Positions 58,524 through 64,000 of a stretch of 64,000 nucleotides of DNA are shown in pieces (the first letter of the stretch is position 1; each line of letters starts with the position of its first letter). Source of the stretch: Monosiga brevicollis MX1 (lineage: Eukaryota > Opisthokonta > Choanoflagellata > Craspedida > Salpingoecidae); assembly GCF_000002865.3 (NCBI RefSeq), contig NW_001865054.1, positions 841,586-905,585 of the forward strand. Direction: 5' to 3'. The notes beneath the pieces are model-generated. The model ran no database searches, was not told where the DNA came from, and worked only from the letters and a program-made list of their open reading frames with translations. A program made the position numbers and the translations under genes.

Positions 58524-60749
58524 ATGAGTGATGATGGAGAGCAGCTATACTGGGCGTGTGATTCATTAGATCCACAAGAGGCGCTGCAGCTGTTGATCAC
58601 TTGGGAAGACCCACAGCGTATTCGAGATGCTGCCAAATACAAAGATTGGGTACGTATGCTGCTGTTTGATATGATGCTGTGTGATCATGTGTCACTGATG
58701 TGGTGGCGTTACGGTATAACACGAGACATACGGCATGTTTGCATCATCCCACAGAAAGGCAATGCATCACTGCACATGGCCTGCTATTGGGGTCATGTCA
58801 AGGTGGTGGAGATGCTGTTGAAGCTCGGTGTTGATGCTACAGCCAAGAACAACGTCAGTACAGTACCTCCCTTTATCCCCTTTACCCCTTTGATGCTACA
58901 CCTGTACCACATGATGATGATGATGATGATAATGCTGTACCTGTACGAAATGCTGATGCATCATCCCACAGAAAGGCAATGCACCACTGCACATGGCCTG
59001 CTATTGGGGTCAGGTCAAGGTGGTGGAGATGCTGTTGAAGCTCGGTGTTGATGCTACAGCCAAGAACAACGTCAGTACAGTACCTCCCTTTATCCCCTTT
59101 ACCCCTTTGATGCTACACCTGTACCACATGATGATGATGATGATGATAATGCTGTACCTGTACGAAATGCTGATGCATCATCCCACAGCTTGGCGATACA
59201 CCACTGCACAAGGCCTGCTATAACGGTCAGGTCAAGGTGGTGGAGATGCTGTTGAAGCTCGGTGCTGATGCTAAAGCCAAGAACAACGTCAGTACAGCAC
59301 CTATGATATGATGATGATGATGATAATGCTGTACCTGTACGTCATGCTGATGCATCATCCCACAGTTTGGCGATACACCACTGCACTATGCCTGCAATAA
59401 CGGTCATGTCAAGGTGGCGGAGATGCTGTTGAAGCACGATGTTGATACTGAAGCCAAGAACAACGTCAGTACAGTACCTAACCCTCTTCCCCCTTTAGCC
59501 CCTGTGATGCTACACCTGTACCACATGATGATGATGCGGATGCTGATGCTGTACCTGTACGTCATGCTGATGCATCATCCCACAGTTTGGCAATACACCA
59601 CTGCACAGGGCCTGCGCTCACGGCCATGGCAAGGTGGCAGAGATACTGTTGAAGCACGGCGCTGAAATCAAAGCCAAGAACAGCGTCAGTACAGTACCTG
59701 CTCCTCCCTCTTCTCCCCTTTACCCCTTTGGCTGCTGCTCCTGCTCCCGCTGCCCGTCGTCTTTGGCCCCGTCCCTCGCTCCTCTACACCGTGCCCACCC
59801 GTGCGCGCCCGTCCCCCCTCTGGCTCCTTTTCTTCCTTCCCGCCATCCCTTTTCCCCGTTTTGCGTACGCGTTTTGTCGGTGCTCCTGCACCCCGCTCTG
59901 TTCCGTTGTATCTTGAGCCTGCTTCCCTTTTCCAATGTCGTGACTTCATTCTGGACGCTACTCCATCCCTTGCCATCGTGCTTCTGCCTCCCTCGCACAC
60001 TCCCGTGGCTTTCAATGGCCGTTTCTTCAGTTTGACCCCAGCACACTCGACGCTCAACTTCCGCTAAAAAACAAAAGGAAAAAAAAAAGAACACGTGCCT
60101 CATGTTTCTGAATATTGATGATCCTCATAGGACGGTCAAACGCCGCTCCAAGTAGCCTGCGCTGTAATACATCCCTGCCGAAAGGTTGTCCAGCAACTCT
60201 TGCGTCACGGTGCCGACCCAGATGCGAGAGATCTTGTAAGCCTTTTACCACAATGCCGTACCTTTTGCGCTGTTCTGCTGCACCTGCGATTGATACCTGA
60301 TGACCTGCTGTGGCAGACGGGTGCACGACCCTTGGATCTGCTTCTAGACAGGGATCCCATCAAACTGGAGGTGGGCCTTTTTTTATTTGTGGTACTCATT
60401 GCAGAGGCAAGCTTGCTTACCGATGAAGCTGTTTCCCTTTATAGGTGGTCACAGAGCTACTGGGCGCAACCCAAACCCTTTGCTCCTACCAAACTTCAAA
60501 TTCCGATGGTGCGAACCTGATTCCCGTGTCATTGTACAAATTGTCTTGTTCTCATCGAATTTCAACGTGGCGCCAGTCCAAGGCTTGATCCATGCGGAGC
60601 AGGTCAGACGCTGGCGGCGCGTTGCTGCTGTTCTCTGTAGCGTCGGCTGGCGCGTGGATCCTCAATTGTTCAATATTCAAGATCTACAAACCCTTGGTGA
60701 CTGCGTGGCCGCTCTAACGTCCGCCGCTCAAGCTGCACCTACAAATTGA
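58524..60749 (+). CDS. Ankyrin-repeat protein 4 of the modular family, with very recent exon duplications
   Basis: The first exon (58524-58648) reads MSDDGEQLYWACDSLDPQEA, LQLLITW, PQRIRDAAKYKDW, matching the opening module of ankyrin gene 3. Five 99-base phase-0 ankyrin exons follow: 58755-58853, 58972-59070, 59189-59287, 59366-59464 and 59586-59684. After a 446-base intron comes a sixth, longer one (60131-60235, DGQTPLQVACAV...QLLRHGADPDARD). The cap is TGARPLDLLLDRDPIKLE. An exon reading VVTELLGATQTLCSYQTS takes the place of the MLRASR exon. The last exon contains RRWRRVAAVLCSVGWRVDPQLF, with the stop at 60747. Exons 1 and 2 of the repeat differ at two bases and their introns are identical, so the array is still expanding. 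No other domain; function unknown. Confidence 0.75.
58755..59684 (+). repeat. Tandem exon-intron modules of 217, 217, 177 and 220 bases
   Basis: Module starts at 58755, 58972, 59189, 59366 and 59586. Introns 58854-58971 and 59071-59188 are both 118 bases and identical by eye, including the ATG-ATG-ATG run; the third has lost about 40 bases. Intron ends (ATGCTGATGCATCATCCCAC-AG) also match introns of ankyrin gene 2. Confidence 0.92.
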
Positions 60750-60802
60750 AATATGTGACGCTTGTGGTGGGCTTGTCGATCAAGTAGAGATTGAAGTCAA
60801 CG

Positions 60803-61075
60803 CATTGGACTACAAGCATGGACGTATGTCCAGTAGCTGCTGGAACACACTGGAAGATACCAGTCCTGACTTTTGTGATCGACCACTGAAGGATGATGTC
60901 TGATTATCCTTGACGGCGCTCGTCAAGGAAGCCTGTAGAACATGATGATTGTTTCTGCCACCAAAAACAAGTACGGTCCTGTAGACCGTAAGTGGCATTT
61001 TTACTTTGTACCTTACCTGTTTCTATTTTCTCTGTTTGCTTTGTGAATTGACCACAAACAGATTATATCCTAAAA
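60803..61075 (+). repeat. Hairpin element, copy B
   Basis: Follows the stop of ankyrin gene 4 by 54 bases. Head ATTGGACTACAAGCATGGAC containing GGAC-GTAT-GTCC, tail ACGGTC-CTGTA-GACCGT, then a T-rich stretch and ATATCCTAAAAC. This is the most complete copy, with both small hairpins perfect. Confidence 0.75.
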
Positions 61076-61317
61076 CAACGGGCAGGGCGGGCTTTGCCAA
61101 ACGTCTGAAGCAGAGCAGTCCAGCAATCACCGAAAAAGAGCGAAAAACTGTCCCGTCTTCTTCCGCCATGACATGACTGATGGCAATGGTGTCTCGATAT
61201 TGGCGGCTGCGGCACTGCGTAAGCTGGTGATGAGAGGGCGGCCCGCCGCAGGACAAACGGAGCAAGCGCGAGCACAAATGAGACAAGAAGAGAAGTACAA
61301 GAAGCACCATCATCATG

Positions 61318-61490
61318 CATTAGACTACAAGCATAGACGTATGTCCAGAAGCTACTGTATCACTGGAAGACACCAGCCCCGGCGATGATGCTCGATTATT
61401 CTTCACAGCGAGGAAGCATGTCGAACATTGTGGTCGTTCCTGCCATCGAGGTATAAGTGCGGTCCTGTAGACCAAGGGAGTGGCATTTTG
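61318..61490 (+). repeat. Hairpin element, copy C
   Basis: CATTAGACTACAAGCATAGA then CGTATGTCCAGAAGCTACTG, middle with GAGGAAGCATGTCGAACATT (shared with copy A), tail GGTC-CTGTA-GACC and GTGGCATTTTG. It lacks the T-rich 3' extension of A and B. No ankyrin gene precedes it. Confidence 0.7.
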
Positions 61491-62112
61491 AGCTTCATTG
61501 GGGGCGCTGAGTGTCAAAGCCAGCATGCAGGTAGGACGGCACTATTGAAAGGCGATTTGAGCTGAGACAGTAAAGCGGTTCAATTGCACTTCTCTCACAG
61601 GAGAGAACGATAGAAAACAGGGAGGGAAATATCCAAAAGAAAATGCCACTCACGGTCAGCGGGACCGTACTTATAATCTGGTGGCTAAACACACCCAGAG
61701 TGTACGAGAGGGTTCCTCGACGGGCGGCGGCAGCTGCACATCGTCGAGTACACTTATGCAATCCTTCCAGAGGGATCTGGCAGGTGGTCGATGCTTGCAC
61801 TCCAATATCCGGGCCTTGGTCGCGTCTAACGTTATTTTTCTATTTATTTCTTTGTTATAATTTGACGTTGAATTGAAGGATCAAAGTGGACAGTTCCAAA
61901 TGTGTTCGGCAAACACTGCATGGCGTCAGAGGTCTTTAATCGCTCTTAAAGTTGTCGTGTCTGAATGAGAAAGTGTGAGAATATCTTTACTTTTGCTTAA
62001 CACAAGCCTCGTCGCCCCTTTGCGTTTTTTTCGCGTTCACTGCACAGCACACCAGCACACACACACACACGCGCACGCGCGCGCGCACACACATACACAC
62101 ACCCAGACAAAT
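61491..62112. other. Spacer upstream of the zinc-finger gene
   Basis: Apart from copy D it holds T-rich DNA near 61835-61860 and a CA/CG alternating tract (about 62045-62102) directly before the start of the zinc-finger gene. No other gene seen. Confidence 0.4.
61640..61796 (-). repeat. Hairpin element, copy D, inverted
   Basis: Read on the plus strand it begins AAATGCCACTCACGGTC, the reverse complement of the tail of copy B, and ends GATGCTTGCACTCCAAT, the reverse complement of its head. It is more divergent than A-C. With copy C it forms a converging pair about 150 bases apart. Confidence 0.5.
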
Positions 62113-63440
62113 ATGCCAAGGGCGCAGACAATGTCTTGTGGGCATTGCGATGAAGCATTCCACAGTCGTGCCGCAAGAGACCTACATGTTGCTCGGGTGT
62201 GTTGGATCCTCTCGTTCCTCGACAAGAAGGGAAAAAAAAACAACAATCGCAATCGTTCTCGTCACCGATGTCTCACGCCTCACCATCCTTCAACGTATAG
62301 GTGCACCAGAAGAGCACGCGTATCAAGTTTCAAGGCGGATGCCACTATCGCCATGAACTATCGGTGACCCTCAAAGCCCATCTCAGGCTTCATGAAAAAC
62401 GGACATCGCTTGCGCCGGCAGCTGTACCGACTGTGATCAATGCACATCTGCCTTCCCGACTAAAACCTGCTCGGACGCGCAAAAAAAAGCGTGAGGTCAA
62501 GTTTGATCAACAACACGGCATTGTCGGCGCTCAAATGTTTATGACTGAAATTGGCTGCCTTTTGTCTCCCGCATTCGAATCGCCGGTGTGCACGCAATGC
62601 AGCCACGTCCTGAGCGGTAGTGTGCCTCACCATCTGCTCAAAAAGCACCATGTACGGTGCAGCCAAGAAGATGTTGATGCAGCCATGGCACTCCTGCGAC
62701 CTCTGCAGCCCGAGGAGCCGTCAGTTGACCTCGGGCCAGAATCAGGACCTTGTATGCCTATTGAAGGCATTCCTATTCTTGACGGTGTGGGTTGCCCCCT
62801 GTGTCAGGCATGCTTTACCTCGAGCGGCAGTCTCAGGAATCATGTTACGACAGAACATCCAGATGAACCGGAGGCCAAATATTCACCTCGACAGGTGAAA
62901 TTGCAAAAGCCGCTGCGTGGTGTTGGGGCCCGCTGTGTCGAGGTCATTGTGGAGGAAAGCCACGACGCCTCGGCAGCCGATGTGAGCGAAAACGAGGAGG
63001 AGCTGGAGGAGCAGCAGCGGTTCAAGCAGTTTATCTCAAGCACCCAGGCCATGGCCTCAGAGGCTGAAGAAAAGCGATGCCCGCACGGTGTTCACCAGAT
63101 GCATCCGTTTTACGACAGCGTGGGCATGACGCTGGTCATCAACGAGCTGAAGCCAGAGCGCATGGTCGAACTGGGCCACAACACCCCGTCAGCACTCCTT
63201 GAGTCGGGCATGCACGAGCTGTTCTGGTCGGCCTACGAGCAGCTATCGGATCAGGGCCTGGCCGCCGCTGCTGTGACGCGTCTGTTTGACGACAATGAAG
63301 GGCAGTATCAGCATCGCCCCATGCGGCAAGTACAGCCGCAAACCGTCAGCAGGTACCTGAGTCTTGGAACACGCCTGGTCCAATTTTTGCTGCTGCTGGA
63401 GGCCATGCCAGCCCCCGATCCGTTGAGCTTCCTGGGCCAG
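62113..63440 (+). CDS. C2H2 zinc-finger/OrsD-like protein, copy 1 (3' end uncertain)
   Basis: Exon 1 (62113-62196) encodes MPRAQTMSCGHCDEAFHSRA then ARDLHVAR, a C2H2-like half finger, and is joined to 62301 with VHQKSTRIKF. The second exon runs to a donor at 63440. It contains ELSVTLKAHLRLHEK, a basic KKKREVKF patch, then two spaced fingers: CTQCSHVLSGSVPHHLLKKHH and CPLCQACFTSSGSLRNHVTTEH with P(I)EGIPILDG between them. This paired C..C/H...H arrangement, with a PxxGxxxxxG linker, resembles the OrsD-like (PF12013) region that in fungi occurs in large accessory, often subtelomeric or mobile, genes. An acidic linker and a helical domain follow (MHELFWSAYEQLSDQGLAAA, VSRYLSLGTRLVQFLLLLEA). A short following exon from 63580 is possible. 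DNA binding is inferred; host versus mobile-element role is open. Confidence 0.5.
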
Positions 63441-63724
63441 GTGCTTGCCAGCCGTGGCCCTAACGCTATTCAACTTGTTATACTTTGGATGTGTATTACC
63501 TTCATTCGTCATGCCAGCCAAAACTACATGCCGATTCCCATTTGCATGACAACAACTCTCATGTCCTCACTCCACAGTTGTCAGATGGCTTGCAAGCAGC
63601 AAATAAGTGTGATGAAGTTTTACTTTCTTTCTTGCTTGCATTAAATCAATCACAAAAATCTTTGACCGCTTCGTTCTCTCACAAGAGCCACGAGCTACTC
63701 CAACGCACCCTGCACCACTCAAGC

Positions 63725-63852
63725 ATGCCAAGGGCACGAGAAGCCTCATGCTCGCGATGCAACTTGATCTTTTCCAGTCGTATTGCGAGAGATCAGCATG
63801 TTGCTCAGGTACGTTGGATCGTCGATCTTCCTGACTGGCTGACTTCCCCTCT

Positions 63853-63901
<49 letters not shown>

Positions 63902-64000
63902 TCATATCTGAACACATAGGTGCATCAAAAGAGCACGCAAATCACGCTGCATGGAAAATCGCTGGTCAGGTACCGAGAGGATGACGGCCACTTTCATTGC
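63725..64000 (+). CDS. C2H2 zinc-finger/OrsD-like protein, copy 2 (partial, runs off the window)
   Basis: Exon 1 (63725-63808) encodes MPRAREASCSRCNLIFSSRI then ARDQHVAQ, the same 28-codon exon as copy 1, with a GTACGT donor. Its intron holds a 41-base A-run (63856-63896). The next exon starts at 63920 with VHQKSTQITLHGKSL and VRYREDDGHFHC, which supplies the Cys of a finger that looks shortened in copy 1. This is a tandem duplicate; the rest lies to the right of the window. Confidence 0.6.

Noticed and set aside
58755-59684. Regularly spaced repeats resembling a CRISPR array
   Set aside because: The repeats are 99-base coding ankyrin exons in a eukaryotic gene and the spacers are near-identical introns, the opposite of a CRISPR array.
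62037-62252. Frames with HTHTHT or VCVCVC around CA/GT tracts (also near 9860, 28090, 32090, 35110, 53650)
   Set aside because: Products of dinucleotide microsatellites, not genes.

Overview
The window is nuclear DNA of a unicellular relative of animals, most probably a choanoflagellate of the Monosiga type. The reasons are short GT-AG introns (about 80-200 bases, several per gene), tight packing on both strands (about one gene per 3 kb), moderately GC-rich coding sequence, animal- or opisthokont-type genes (aftiphilin-like, NDFIP-like, NUP210, nucleostemin-type GTPase, Kar5/GEX1) and a large receptor kinase with an extracellular kelch region, an architecture unlike animal receptors. It is draft sequence: there is a 50-base N gap at 25360-25409, a single N inside an exon at 48904, and suspicious single-base indels in a repeat at 5.99-6.69 kb. 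The species is inferred, not proven.

Left part (0-43 kb), mostly conserved housekeeping genes: a partial Spo11/TopoVI-A-like gene (-), histone chaperone ASF1 (+), a short mitochondrial membrane protein like STMP1 (-), an aftiphilin-like clathrin/AP adaptor with a very repetitive middle (+), autophagy E2-like ATG10 (+), an NDFIP-like PY-motif membrane adaptor of Nedd4 ligases (-), nucleoporin NUP210/gp210 over 7.5 kb (-), a kelch/EGF/TM/TKL-like receptor kinase (+), a SET-domain lysine methyltransferase of the SETD3/SETD6/LSMT class (-), ribose-5-phosphate isomerase (+), a Kar5/GEX1/Brambleberry karyogamy protein (-), a likely mitochondrial ribosomal protein mS26 (-), a nucleostemin/GNL3-type GTPase (+), a Rad60/Esc2/NIP45-type SUMO-like protein (-) and a first ankyrin gene (+). 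Themes are membrane traffic, the nuclear envelope and chromatin. Two genes (Spo11-like, Kar5-like) belong to the sexual cycle.

Right part (44-64 kb), accessory and repeat-driven: three related ankyrin genes (44.4-46.5, 47.8-54.3, 58.5-60.7 kb) built from one module, a phase-0 exon of about 99 bases holding exactly one ankyrin repeat plus its intron. At least two, and probably all three, end in the same non-ankyrin modules: a PLD cap, an MLRASR-like exon, and a closing exon with a GWRxDPxxF core. Two of them also share an N-terminal exon and a 17-base upstream element. In the last gene the modules are so recent that whole introns are identical. Between them sits an apparently intronless DNAJ-X-type protein whose J-like domain lacks HPD. 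A family of about 250-base elements with small hairpins follows two of the ankyrin genes and also occurs as a converging pair. The end of the window holds two tandem copies of a C2H2/OrsD-like zinc-finger gene, and a decayed fragment of the same family lies at 47.1 kb inside the ankyrin cluster. This ankyrin/zinc-finger block is the best candidate for an undescribed, fast-evolving gene system; its function cannot be read from the sequence.
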